Assembly: GCF_007993865.1 (NCBI RefSeq)
Contig: NZ_VIUH01000002.1
Span: forward strand, 62,001-126,000
Direction: 5' to 3'
Length of the DNA: 64,000 nt
Source: Pseudomonas sp. SJZ079
GTDB lineage: Bacteria; Pseudomonadota; Gammaproteobacteria; Pseudomonadales; Pseudomonadaceae
Numbering within the stretch: position 1 is the stretch's first letter; each line of letters begins with the position of its first letter. This document shows, one piece after another, positions 1 to 8,172 of the stretch. Below the pieces are notes generated by a model. That model made no database searches. It was not told the origin of the DNA and was given only the letters and a program-made list of their open reading frames with translations. The translations under genes were made by a program, and so were the position numbers.

Positions 1-1
1 C

Positions 2-316
2 GGCTGGGGAATCCACAGCGGTGGAGCGGGGACACAGTCCACAGAACCGTTCAGCATCGAATTCGTCGTCACGCCCGGGCGCCCCATCTATCTGGGAAAT
101 TTCCATTTCGCGCAGGAGCGAAGCCTGGGGCTCACCGTCACCGGGGCCACGGTCTATCATCGCCTGCAAACGGAACGGGACCTCGCGCGCTTCAAAAACA
201 GCTACCCACAGCTGGCAGAGCATCAGATCGAGGTACTCACGCCCCCATTCCCGGCTGATCATTCCGTCGGGAATGGTTACCAAACAGAGCTTTATCTGCT
301 TCCCGTACACTACTGA
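2..316 (+). CDS. C-terminal part of a hypothetical protein (5' end outside window)
   Basis: An open frame runs from base 2 to a TGA at 314-316 with no start codon in the window, so this is the last ~104 codons of a gene that begins upstream. The translation reads as a folded protein: beta-strand-rich stretches such as FSIEFVVTPGRPIYLGNFHF (residues about 18-37 of the visible part) and a hydrophobic end LYLLPVHY. Strand-rich tails like this occur in predicted lipoproteins and envelope proteins of Pseudomonas, but I do not recognise the family. A competing frame starting at 21 is Ser/Arg-rich and looks like a shadow. The gene converges on the DksA-like gene, with only 14 bases between the two stops. 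Confidence 0.6.
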   Translation, partial: GWGIHSGGAGTQSTEPFSIEFVVTPGRPIYLGNFHFAQERSLGLTVTGATVYHRLQTERDLARFKNSYPQLAEHQIEVLTPPFPADHSVGNGYQTELYLLPVHY

Positions 317-330
317 GCAGGAACCTCGGA

Positions 331-597
331 TCAGCGCAACTGGCTATCCTTACTCCCGCGCCGGTTGTAGCCACCACCCGCCTTCTGCTGCTTGTCCAAC
401 GCGGACTGACAGGCCACACACAGGCGCACGCCTTTGATCGCCTCACGACGCGCCTGCGGGATCGGCGCATCGCACTCTTCGCAGTGCGTCAGGCTCTCGC
501 CGCGTGGCAGCTGGCTACGGGCGCGGGCGATGGCGTCCTCGATGCTGCTGTCGATCTGCTCTTGCACCGCACCGTCACTTGCCCAACCACCGGCCAT
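331..597 (-). CDS. DksA/TraR-type C4 zinc-finger protein
   Basis: Small protein of 88 residues. Four cysteines, C39-X2-C42-X17-C60-X2-C63, form the C4 zinc finger of the DksA/TraR family. A predicted helical N-terminal half (about 10-35) precedes it. It is far shorter than true DksA (about 150 residues) and lacks most of the coiled coil that enters the RNA polymerase secondary channel. Short homologues are thought to act on RNA polymerase too, but the role of this one is unproven. The start at 597 is chosen because GGAGG lies five bases upstream of the ATG; longer in-frame starts reach into a non-conserved extension. The C-terminal tail is basic and Gly-rich. Confidence 0.85.
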   Translation of the reverse strand: MAGGWASDGAVQEQIDSSIEDAIARARSQLPRGESLTHCEECDAPIPQARREAIKGVRLCVACQSALDKQQKAGGGYNRRGSKDSQLR

Positions 598-736
598 GTC
601 GACCTCCACCTCTACCAGCTGAATAGCCATAGATATGGGCCGTCGACGATTTTTTTGCAAGCTGGACGCCGGTTGGTAGCGAGGAACTGCTCGCGCCACC
701 CACTGATCACGCCGCGCTCAGCAGCACGTCGAGTGC

Positions 737-1600
737 TTACTCCTTCACGTCCATGAACGCCTCGGCCCAGACCAGATAGTCCTCGGGCTGAGTGTATTTG
801 TGCGCCAATTCGGACGCGCTGAGGTCGTTGGCCACGGCCTGGCGCTGTTCGCGCAGGCAGTCGTAAGTGGCCTTGATCGCGGCGAAGTAGGCCGCATGCC
901 CGTTGACCACGATGCGCACGCCAAGGCTGGCCAGGCGCTCGTTGTCGCGCAGCTTGGGGTTGCCATAGGTGACCAGCATCAGCGGGATACTCAGGCCTGC
1001 GGCGATCTGCTGCAGGTGCTCGAAGTCTTCGACACCGACGATGCAGATGCCATCGGCACCGGCCGCCTGATAGGCCTGGGTACGACGGATCACTTCGTCC
1101 ACCGGCAGCACGCCGGCATGGGTACGCGCAATGATTGCCAGCGCCGAATCGACACGGGCTTCCAGTGCCGCGCGAATCTTGCCGACGCCCTCCTCCACGG
1201 AAATCAGGTCGGTGGATTTGCGCCCGAACTGAGCCGGTAGCAGGGTGTCCTCAATGGTTAATGCGGAGATGCCGGCACGCTCCAACTCGACCACGGTGCG
1301 CATCACGTTGAGCGCATTGCCATAGCCATGATCAGCATCGGCGATGACCGGCAGGCGGCTGACCCGACCGATGCGGGTGGCCTGCTCGACGAACTCGCTG
1401 AGGCTGATCAGGGCGAAATCCGGGGCAGCCAGCACCTGCAGGGAGGCCACCGAACCGCCGAGGATGCCCACCTCGAAACCGAGGTCGCCGGCAATCCGCG
1501 CGGACATGGGGTCGAATACCGAGGCGGTGTGATAGCAGGCGTCGGATGCCAATAGGGCGCGAAACGCACGCCGCAACTGGTGATGTGAGGTTCTTTGCAT
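737..1600 (-). CDS. Oxaloacetate decarboxylase, isocitrate lyase/PEP mutase superfamily
   Basis: A 287-residue TIM-barrel enzyme, the same length as P. aeruginosa PA4872, which decarboxylates oxaloacetate to pyruvate in a metal-dependent reaction. The superfamily metal motif is visible as ADADHGYGN with D88 and D90, followed by E117-D118 in TIEDT. Y212 and H235, the residues I recall as distinguishing PA4872 from lyases of the superfamily, fall at exactly those positions (TYGNP and NGHAAY). The cysteine-containing loop of isocitrate and methylisocitrate lyases is absent. It probably balances the oxaloacetate and pyruvate pools. ATG at 1600 has GGAAG upstream. It is a single gene with about 200 bp on its 5' side. 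Confidence 0.85.
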   Translation of the reverse strand: MQRTSHHQLRRAFRALLASDACYHTASVFDPMSARIAGDLGFEVGILGGSVASLQVLAAPDFALISLSEFVEQATRIGRVSRLPVIADADHGYGNALNVMRTVVELERAGISALTIEDTLLPAQFGRKSTDLISVEEGVGKIRAALEARVDSALAIIARTHAGVLPVDEVIRRTQAYQAAGADGICIVGVEDFEHLQQIAAGLSIPLMLVTYGNPKLRDNERLASLGVRIVVNGHAAYFAAIKATYDCLREQRQAVANDLSASELAHKYTQPEDYLVWAEAFMDVKE

Positions 1601-1800
1601 AGGGGCTTCCAGGGCTTGCGGCGCAAGCCGAACAGGGATCGTCGACTAGTTAGCTAGCTTAGCAAATTCCTCTATCCCCCTGAACCCGTCAGCTACGCAA
1701 GCTAAGCCGCTCGTCGACTTGCGTCATTCATCGCCGTAGCGCTTTCAGCCAGGGCCAAGCGTCGCCAGTGGCTCGCCGCGCCTCCCGACTGTTTCAGCGT

Positions 1801-2748
1801 TTACAGATTCTCCGGCATCGTCAATAACGCCTTGACCTCTGGGCTATCGAGACGTTCTCGAGTGACCAACATGGCATCCAACTCAATCTGCTGCCGCGCG
1901 GCTGTCACCCGCGGTTCGCGCATCGCACGCTCGGCCAGGCGCACCCCCTGATAGCCCATGGCATAGGGCTGCTGCACCACCAGTGCGTCTATCTGCCCGG
2001 CCCTGAGCGCATCCAGCAGTACCTGGCCGCTATCGAACCCCACATGCAACAGCTGATCAGTCGCCTGCAGACGCAGCAGCGCGGCATGGGTTTCGCGGGT
2101 GGTAGAACCGTTCGGGGTAAACAGTGCATCGAGTTGCGGCAACTGCTCGCGCAAGATCTTGAATGTCGTTTCGGGGTTACCGCCCAGAGGCTGGTCGAAC
2201 ACTATGGTCAGCCCCGCCGCCCGCACGGCCTGAATAAACCCTCGCCGGCGCTCGCTGGTCGAGGCAATCGCCGGACTCATCTGAATCACCCCGACCCGTC
2301 CCTTGCCACGCAGCACCTGCCCGAGATGCTGCCCGGCCAGCTGACCCGCGCGATAGTTGTTGGTGGCGATCAGCGCCCGCACCTCGGTACTGCCGACATC
2401 CCGATCGATATAAATGGTCGGAATACCACGGGCCTTGAGCGCCCGCACTTTGGCATTGATCTCGGCGCCACTCGGCGCAATCACCAGCGCTTTGCAGCCA
2501 CGCGCGACCACCTTGTCGATCAGTTGCGCCTGCACCACGACGTTGCCTTCACGGATCGGACCCCGAAAATAGACCTCTATGTCCACATCCAGGCCCGCCT
2601 GCAGGGCGCCGTTCTTGACCTGTGACCAGAACAGCTGCGCACTGGCCGGCACTACGCCGATGCATTCCTTCGCCCAGGCCTGGCCAACCAGCAGGCTGCA
2701 CAACGCAAGCACCCGCCAGGACCATCGAACAGCCTTGAGAAACCGCAT
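1801..2748 (-). CDS. Periplasmic sugar-binding protein of the RbsB type (orphan)
   Basis: A 315-residue exported protein. Residues 1-26 form a signal peptide (basic start, LALCSLLVG core, cleavage likely after AWA). The mature part resembles the Peripla_BP_4/RbsB fold: KECIGVVPAS at the mature start, an AQLIDKVVARGCKALVIAPSG strand-loop, IPTIYIDRDV, and the hinge-proximal GRVGVIQMS and HVGFDSG segments. Such proteins deliver pentoses or other small ligands to ABC permeases, or present them to chemoreceptors and sensor kinases. No ATPase or permease gene lies nearby, so a sensing role or a partner elsewhere is likely. The start is supported by AGGAG seven bases before the ATG. The ligand cannot be read from sequence. 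Confidence 0.75.
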   Translation of the reverse strand: MRFLKAVRWSWRVLALCSLLVGQAWAKECIGVVPASAQLFWSQVKNGALQAGLDVDIEVYFRGPIREGNVVVQAQLIDKVVARGCKALVIAPSGAEINAKVRALKARGIPTIYIDRDVGSTEVRALIATNNYRAGQLAGQHLGQVLRGKGRVGVIQMSPAIASTSERRRGFIQAVRAAGLTIVFDQPLGGNPETTFKILREQLPQLDALFTPNGSTTRETHAALLRLQATDQLLHVGFDSGQVLLDALRAGQIDALVVQQPYAMGYQGVRLAERAMREPRVTAARQQIELDAMLVTRERLDSPEVKALLTMPENL

Positions 2749-2767
2749 AGAGCACTCCTGCGATCAG

Positions 2768-2843
2768 ACGATCGCCGCACCGCGTGATAGCACTTTATCA
2801 TCGTCGAGTTAGCGCCAAACCCTCCATTCGAACGATCGCCGCA
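2768..2843. promoter_or_regulatory. Divergent intergenic region with a direct repeat and an inverted repeat
   Basis: Between the sugar-binding-protein gene (minus) and the VC0807-like gene (plus), the 12-mer ACGATCGCCGCA occurs twice, at 2768-2779 and 2832-2843. An inverted repeat, TGATA-6-TATCA, lies between them at 2785-2800. Arrangements like this can be operators. No regulator gene is adjacent, and chance cannot be excluded. Confidence 0.3.
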
Positions 2844-2989
2844 ACCGCCGAACCTTCGAGCCATTGCGCCAATCCGCGAAGTCTAAAGGCTGCTAACCGT
2901 CGGGGCGTACAACTTTGTCACAGTCCAGGCGACAGTTGGACTGGCGGCCGAGGCTCAAGCAGGCGATCATCAGGCTTCCTTTCTGCGCT

Positions 2990-3715
2990 ATGAATGACAT
3001 GACCGAGATCACCCAGAACACCCCGGCCAGCCACAAGCCCCGCCCAATGGTCGATTTACTGATCAGTATCCTGATTCCGTCGCTGATTCTGATGAAGCTC
3101 AGCGGCGAGGCGAACCTCGGCGCAGACGGCGCCCTGCTGCTGGCCCTGTCCTTCCCGCTCGGCTGGGGCGCTTTCGAGCTGATCAAGTACCGCAAATTCA
3201 ACTTCATCGCCTTGCTCGGCCTGGTCAGCGTGCTGCTCACCGGCGGTATCGGTCTGCTGCATTTGGACACCCGCTGGCTGGCGATCAAGGAGGCGGCGAT
3301 TCCCGGACTGATCGGCATCGCCGTGCTGGTGTCGACACGCACCCGCCACCCGCTGATCCGCACCCTGCTGTTCAACAAGTCGGTGCTCAACGTCGACAAG
3401 ATCCATCAGCGCCTGGAGCAAGGTGGCCACACCGAGCTGTTCGAGGCACGCCTGCTGACGGCCACCTACTGGTTGAGCGGGACCTTCTTCTTCTCCTCGG
3501 CGATGAACTACGTGCTGGCCAAGTGGATCGTCATCAGCCCGGCCGGCAGCGAAGCGTTCAACGCCGAACTTGGGCGCATGAACCTGCTCAGCTACCCGAT
3601 GATCGCAATTCCCTCGATGCTGATGCTGATGGCGATCTTCTACTACCTGTGGCGCACCATCCATGGTCTGACCGGCCTCAAGCTGGAAGAGATCATGGCC
3701 AACGCCGAGCACTAA
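2990..3715 (+). CDS. VC0807-family integral membrane protein
   Basis: A predicted 241-residue membrane protein of the uncharacterised VC0807 family. Hydrophobic segments lie near residues 20-40, 50-65, 72-90, 100-118, 165-185 and 205-228, with a soluble loop of about 50 residues around 120-160 rich in charged residues (FNKSVLNVDKIHQRLE). The function is unknown; the family is usually described only as inner-membrane protein. The first ATG, at 2990, gives a hydrophilic N-terminus before the first helix; a second ATG at 2999 is equally possible, and neither has a strong ribosome binding site. It may be transcribed with the following yqaA-like gene, which starts 33 bases downstream. Confidence 0.75.
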   Translation: MNDMTEITQNTPASHKPRPMVDLLISILIPSLILMKLSGEANLGADGALLLALSFPLGWGAFELIKYRKFNFIALLGLVSVLLTGGIGLLHLDTRWLAIKEAAIPGLIGIAVLVSTRTRHPLIRTLLFNKSVLNVDKIHQRLEQGGHTELFEARLLTATYWLSGTFFFSSAMNYVLAKWIVISPAGSEAFNAELGRMNLLSYPMIAIPSMLMLMAIFYYLWRTIHGLTGLKLEEIMANAEH

Positions 3716-3748
3716 CGGCGGGTGCACCACTGACGCGGTTGCCCCTGC

Positions 3749-4186
3749 GTGCTGACGCTCTCCGCCTACCTGGGACTGTTCCTCTCGGCATTCGGCGCCG
3801 CAACGCTGCTGCCCTTGCAGTCGGAGACGGTGCTGGTCGCGCTGCTGCTGAGCGACCGCTACCCGCTGTGGGCACTGCTCACCGTCGCCAGCGCCGGCAA
3901 CGTGCTCGGCGCCCTGCTCAACTGGCTGCTCGGCCGCTCCCTCGAACACTTTCGCCACAGGCGCTGGTTCCCGGTCAGCCCACGCAAGCTGGAACAGGCG
4001 CAGGGCTGGTACGGGCGCTACGGGCATTGGTCACTGCTGCTCAGCTGGCTGCCGATAGTCGGCGATCCGCTGACCCTGGTGGCCGGTGTGATGCGCGAGC
4101 CCTGCTGGCGTTTTCTGCTGATCGTCAGTCTGGCCAAGACCGGGCGTTACGCGGTACTGGCCGCAATCACCCTTAGTCTTAACTGA
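3749..4186 (+). CDS. YqaA/DedA-like small membrane protein
   Basis: A 145-residue protein with hydrophobic segments at about 5-30, 37-60, 90-112 and 122-143. The GNVLGALLNWLLGRSLEH stretch (about 50-67) is the Gly-rich re-entrant loop typical of the YqaA branch of the DedA/VTT superfamily; some better-studied DedA relatives act as lipid flippases, but YqaA itself is uncharacterised. The start is a GTG at 3749: the in-frame sequence just upstream contains a stop, so no earlier start is possible. It sits 33 bases after the VC0807-like gene and about 100 before the yegD-like gene, on the same strand. Confidence 0.75.
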   Translation: MLTLSAYLGLFLSAFGAATLLPLQSETVLVALLLSDRYPLWALLTVASAGNVLGALLNWLLGRSLEHFRHRRWFPVSPRKLEQAQGWYGRYGHWSLLLSWLPIVGDPLTLVAGVMREPCWRFLLIVSLAKTGRYAVLAAITLSLN

Positions 4187-4284
4187 GCTGCGCGGTCATC
4201 CGTCGCGGCGGCAGGCAATCGAGGCAGCATTCCCCCGCCGGCTCGCATAGAATGCGCGGCCGTTTTTCTGGAACCGTGCGCAGC

Positions 4285-5550
4285 ATGCCTTTCTCCACTC
4301 CCGCCCGCGCCTGCGGCATCGACTTCGGCACCTCCAACTCCACCGTCGGCTGGCAGCGCCCGGGCGTAGACTCCCTGATCGCCCTGGAAGACGGCAAGAT
4401 CACCCTGCCCTCGGTGCTGTTCTTCAACTTCGAAGAGCGTCGCCCGGTGTATGGCCGGCTGGCCCTGCACGAATACCTGGAAGGCTACGAAGGCCGTCTG
4501 ATGCGCTCGCTCAAAAGCCTGCTGGGCTCCAAGCTGCTGAAGAGCGAGACCACGGTGCTGGGCAGCGCCATGCCGTTCAAGGATCTGCTCGGCCTGTTTA
4601 TCGGCCAGCTCAAGCAGCGTGCCGAAGCCGTGGCCGAGCGTCCGTTCGAGGAAGTGGTGCTGGGCCGTCCGGTATTTTTCGTCGACGACGATCCGGCCGC
4701 CGACCTGGAGGCGCAAAACACCCTGGTCGCGGTGGCGCATAAACTCGGCTTCAAGGACGTATCCTTCCAGTACGAACCGATTGCCGCCGCCTTCGATTAT
4801 GAGAGCGGCATCGACCGCGAGGAGCTGGTGCTGATCGTCGACATCGGCGGCGGCACCTCGGACTTCTCCCTGGTGCGCCTGGCGCCCGAGCGCCGCGCAA
4901 TCGCCGACCGGCATGACGACATCCTCGCCACCGGCGGTGTGCATATCGGCGGTACCGACTTCGACAAGCAACTCAGCCTGCAAGGAGTGATGCCTCTGTT
5001 CGGCTACGGCAGCCGAATGAAGAGCGACGCGCCGATGCCGACCAGCACGCACCTCAACCTGGCCACCTGGCACACCATCAACGCGGTGTATGCGCAGAAG
5101 TCGCAGTTGGCACTGCAGAGCATGCGTTACGACATCCTCGACCCGACCGGCATCGACCGCCTGTTCAAACTGATCGAGCAACGTGCCGGACACTGGCTGG
5201 CGATGCAAATTGAAGACAGCAAGATCGCCCTGACCGAGACCGGCGAACGGCCGATCGCGCTAGAACGCATCGAGGCGGGCCTGGTCGCCGAACTGACCCG
5301 CGAGCTGTTCGAGAACGCCATCGAGCCACTGCTGCAGCGCATTCGCGCCAGCGTCGGGCAACTGCTGGGCAATGCCGGCGTGACTGTCGAGCAGGTCGAT
5401 ACGGTGTTCTTCACCGGCGGCTCCAGCAGCATTCCGGCATTGCGCCAGAGCGTGGCGGCGATGCTGCCGAACGCCCGGCACGTGGAAGGCAACAACTTCG
5501 GCAGCATCGGCAGCGGCCTGGCCATCGAGGCGCAGAAGCGCTACGGCTAA
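4285..5550 (+). CDS. yegD: Hsp70-family ATPase of the YegD type
   Basis: A 421-residue protein with the Hsp70/actin ATPase fold. The phosphate-1 loop is GIDFGTSNST (11-20), the phosphate-2 loop is VDIGGGTSDFSLV (about 185-197), and the adenosine-binding FFTGGSSSIPALR lies near the C-terminus. It ends shortly after the nucleotide-binding domain and lacks the substrate-binding domain and lid of DnaK, which fits YegD (about 450 residues in E. coli). It is predicted to be a chaperone-like ATPase with no proven client. The ATG at 4285 is preferred over an in-frame upstream ATG at 4252 because homology begins right after it. A REP-like palindrome follows the stop. Confidence 0.85.
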   Translation: MPFSTPARACGIDFGTSNSTVGWQRPGVDSLIALEDGKITLPSVLFFNFEERRPVYGRLALHEYLEGYEGRLMRSLKSLLGSKLLKSETTVLGSAMPFKDLLGLFIGQLKQRAEAVAERPFEEVVLGRPVFFVDDDPAADLEAQNTLVAVAHKLGFKDVSFQYEPIAAAFDYESGIDREELVLIVDIGGGTSDFSLVRLAPERRAIADRHDDILATGGVHIGGTDFDKQLSLQGVMPLFGYGSRMKSDAPMPTSTHLNLATWHTINAVYAQKSQLALQSMRYDILDPTGIDRLFKLIEQRAGHWLAMQIEDSKIALTETGERPIALERIEAGLVAELTRELFENAIEPLLQRIRASVGQLLGNAGVTVEQVDTVFFTGGSSSIPALRQSVAAMLPNARHVEGNNFGSIGSGLAIEAQKRYG

Positions 5551-5556
5551 AGCACC

Positions 5557-5608
5557 TAGCCCGGATGCAATCCGGGGCTTTCACTGCCCCCGGATTGCAT
5601 CCGGGCTA
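5557..5608. repeat. REP-like perfect palindrome
   Basis: Left arm 5557-5577 and right arm 5588-5608 are exact reverse complements of 21 bases each (core CCCGGATGCAATCCGGG), separated by a 10-base loop. It lies between the convergent yegD-like and ygiQ genes. Repeats with this core are scattered between genes in many Pseudomonas chromosomes. It could also stop transcription from either side, though there is no long T run. Confidence 0.85.
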
Positions 5609-5615
5609 CGCAACC

Positions 5616-5649
5616 GTGGGAGCGCTTTCGCGGCCAAGGCCGCTGCCAC
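5616..5649. repeat. Second imperfect stem-loop, REP-like
   Basis: The ends GTGGGAGCG and CGCTGCCAC pair with one mismatch around an inner CGGCC-AA-GGCCG stem. The end sequence resembles another interspersed repeat common in Pseudomonas. It lies only 14 bases from the ygiQ stop, next to the larger palindrome. Confidence 0.6.
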
Positions 5650-5662
5650 AGGGAACCTGCGG

Positions 5663-7966
5663 TTAGCGCGGCACGGCCGGACGCTTAGCTGGCTTCTTGC
5701 CTTTACCTTTGCTGGCATCGAAGCGCTCTTTCGCCGCTTGCTGATTCTTGGCAAAGGCTGCGGCCTTAGCTTCCTCGCGCTTGTCCCAAGGATTGCCGCC
5801 ATCGCTGCCACGCGGCGGCAGACCGCTGTGCTGGGTGAGGATCTTGGTGGTCTTTTCCTTGGCCACTTTATGGCTGCCGGCCGGCGTGGAGTTTTTGCGT
5901 CGCGCACTCTGGTAGCTGTCGGTGGCCGGTTGATGCAACGGGATCAGCTGATTCTTGCCCGGACCGATCAAGTCGGCACGACCCATGCGAGTCAGTGCTT
6001 CACGCAGCATCGGCCAGCCTTTCGGGTCGTGATAACGCAGGAAGGCTTTGTGCAGGCGCCGCTGCGCCTCGCTCTTGACGATCTGCACGCCATCGCTCTT
6101 GTAGGTCACCTTGCGCAGCGGGTTCTTGCCCGAGTGGTACATGGCGGTGGCAGTGGCCATCGGCGAGGGGTAGAAGGCCTGCACCTGGTCGGCGCGGAAG
6201 CCGTTGCCCTTGAGCCACAGGGCCAGGTTCATCATGTCTTCGTCGGTGGTGCCCGGGTGCGCGGCAATGAAGTACGGAATCAGGTACTGCTCTTTGCCGG
6301 CTTCCTTGGAGTACTTCTCGAACATCCGCTTGAACTTGTCATAGCTGCCAATGCCCGGCTTCATCATCTGGTTGAGCGGACCTTCCTCGGTGTGCTCCGG
6401 GGCGATCTTCAGGTAACCACCGACGTGGTGGGTGACCAGCTCCTTGACGTACTCCGGCGACTCGACGGCGAGGTCGTAGCGCAGACCGGAGGCGATCAGA
6501 ATTTTCTTCACTCCCGGCAAGGCGCGGGCGCTGCGATACAGCTGGATCAAGGAGGAATGGTCGGTATTGAGGTTCGGGCAGATGCCGGGGAACACGCAGG
6601 ATGGCTTGCGGCACGCGGACTCGATTTCCGGGCTCTTGCAGGCGATGCGGTACATGTTCGCGGTCGGCCCGCCCAGGTCGGAAATCACCCCGGTAAAGCC
6701 CGGCACCTTGTCGCGGATCTCCTCGATCTCACGAATGATCGACTCTTCCGAGCGGTTCTGGATGATCCGCCCTTCGTGCTCGGTGATCGAGCAGAAGGTA
6801 CAGCCGCCGAAGCAGCCGCGCATGATGTTCACCGAGAAACGGATCATCTCGTAGGCCGGGATCTTCGCCTTGCCATACGCCGGGTGCGGCACCCGCGCAT
6901 AGGGCATGCCGAACACATAGTCCATTTCTTCGGTGGTCATCGGAATGGGTGGCGGGTTGAACCAGACGTCCACCTCGCCGTGCTTCTGCACCAGCGCACG
7001 GGCGTTGCCCGGGTTGGTTTCCAGGTGCAGCACGCGGTTGGCGTGGGCATACAGCACCGCGTCACCGCGGACTTTCTCCACCGAGGGCAGGCGAATCACG
7101 GTCTTGTCGCGCGTCATCCGCGGGCTGGCCAGGATCTGCACGACCTGGGCCTCGTTGGGGTCTTCGACCGGGCCCTTCTCCTGCTCGATGGCGCAGGCCT
7201 GGGTGTCCTGGGTATTGACGTAGGGGTTGATGATCTTGTCGATCTTGCCCGGACGGTCGATCCGCGTGGAGTCGACTTCGTACCAGTCTTTCGGCGTGTC
7301 ACGGCGAATGAACGCGGTGCCGCGCACGTCGGTGATGTCTTCGATCTTGTGGCCGTAGGACAGGCGCTGGGCGACTTCGACAATCGCCCGTTCGGCGTTG
7401 CCGTACAGCAGGATGTCGGCGCAGGCGTCGATCAGGATCGAGTTACGCACCCGGTCCTGCCAGTAGTCGTAGTGAGCGATGCGCCGCAGCGAGGCTTCGA
7501 TGCCGCCGAGGACGATCGGCACATGCTTGTAGGCTTCCTTGCAGCGCTGGCTGTAGACCAGGCTGGCGCGATCCGGGCGGCTGCCGGCCAGGCCACCGGG
7601 GGTGTAGGCGTCGTCGGAACGGACCTTCTTGTCGGCGGTGTAGCGGTTGATCATCGAGTCCATGTTGCCGGCCGCGACGCCGAAGAACAGGTTCGGCTCG
7701 CCGAGCTTCATGAAGTCGTCTTTCGACTGCCAGTTCGGCTGGGCGATGATGCCCACGCGAAAGCCCTGGGACTCCAGCAAGCGGCCGATGATGGCCATAC
7801 CGAAGGACGGATGGTCGACGTAGGCATCGCCGGTGACGATGATGATGTCGCAGCTGTCCCAGCCCAACTGGTCCATCTCTTCCCGACTCATCGGCAGGAA
7901 AGGCGCCGGCCCGAAACACTCGGCCCAGTATTTTGGATAGTCAAATAACGGCTTGGCTGCTTGCAT
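5663..7966 (-). CDS. YgiQ-family radical SAM protein
   Basis: A 767-residue protein of the UPF0313/YgiQ family. The 4Fe-4S cluster motif is C385-X3-C389-X2-C392 (CFGGCTFC). An N-terminal B12-binding-like region ([19 protein letters not shown], about 38-56) precedes it, and the conserved [19 protein letters not shown] lies in the barrel. The last ~90 residues are Lys/Ala/Pro-rich and probably disordered. The substrate is unknown; no function has been settled for the family. It is transcribed away from the diguanylate cyclase gene. The ATG at 7966 has no clear ribosome binding site, but conserved sequence begins immediately ([12 protein letters not shown]). Confidence 0.9.
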   Translation of the reverse strand: MQAAKPLFDYPKYWAECFGPAPFLPMSREEMDQLGWDSCDIIIVTGDAYVDHPSFGMAIIGRLLESQGFRVGIIAQPNWQSKDDFMKLGEPNLFFGVAAGNMDSMINRYTADKKVRSDDAYTPGGLAGSRPDRASLVYSQRCKEAYKHVPIVLGGIEASLRRIAHYDYWQDRVRNSILIDACADILLYGNAERAIVEVAQRLSYGHKIEDITDVRGTAFIRRDTPKDWYEVDSTRIDRPGKIDKIINPYVNTQDTQACAIEQEKGPVEDPNEAQVVQILASPRMTRDKTVIRLPSVEKVRGDAVLYAHANRVLHLETNPGNARALVQKHGEVDVWFNPPPIPMTTEEMDYVFGMPYARVPHPAYGKAKIPAYEMIRFSVNIMRGCFGGCTFCSITEHEGRIIQNRSEESIIREIEEIRDKVPGFTGVISDLGGPTANMYRIACKSPEIESACRKPSCVFPGICPNLNTDHSSLIQLYRSARALPGVKKILIASGLRYDLAVESPEYVKELVTHHVGGYLKIAPEHTEEGPLNQMMKPGIGSYDKFKRMFEKYSKEAGKEQYLIPYFIAAHPGTTDEDMMNLALWLKGNGFRADQVQAFYPSPMATATAMYHSGKNPLRKVTYKSDGVQIVKSEAQRRLHKAFLRYHDPKGWPMLREALTRMGRADLIGPGKNQLIPLHQPATDSYQSARRKNSTPAGSHKVAKEKTTKILTQHSGLPPRGSDGGNPWDKREEAKAAAFAKNQQAAKERFDASKGKGKKPAKRPAVPR

Positions 7967-8004
7967 GACGAGGACCGAGGTTTCTAGTGTTTAAACGGGG
8001 GCGG

Positions 8005-8010
8005 AATATA
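8005..8010 (-). promoter_or_regulatory. Probable -10 element upstream of ygiQ
   Basis: Read on the minus strand this is TATATT, followed by a GC-rich discriminator and preceded by an A/T-rich stretch. A matching -35 hexamer is weak. It lies about 40 bases from the ygiQ start codon. Confidence 0.35.
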
Positions 8011-8111
8011 GCACAAAAATTAACCAAATCCGACCATACCGCTAGGTTTTACGGGGCCGAGCGACTGGCGTTTGGGCTCAGACACTTGTGATCACAGTAG
8101 CCATCTATGGC

Positions 8112-8117
8112 TATACT
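8112..8117 (+). promoter_or_regulatory. Probable -10 element of the diguanylate cyclase gene
   Basis: TATACT just upstream of the gene. Transcription would begin near 8124, after the ATG at 8107 and about 50 bases before the GTG at 8173. This supports the GTG as the real start. The -35 element is not obvious; GTGATCAC lies about 20 bases upstream. Confidence 0.4.
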
Positions 8118-8172
8118 CCGCCCCACAACAACAGCATCGACCAAACGGAAGCAGGGACAAGGAGTACGCGCG

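Noticed and set aside
1613..1629. GGCTTGC/GCAAGCC palindrome upstream of the oxaloacetate decarboxylase gene
   Set aside because: Short and of common composition; no functional context could be supported.
5738..7948. A 736-codon open frame antisense to ygiQ
   Set aside because: It mirrors the codon phase of a real gene in GC-rich DNA, has no recognisable domains and is rich in Val/Gly/Asp/His/Arg, as expected for such shadows.
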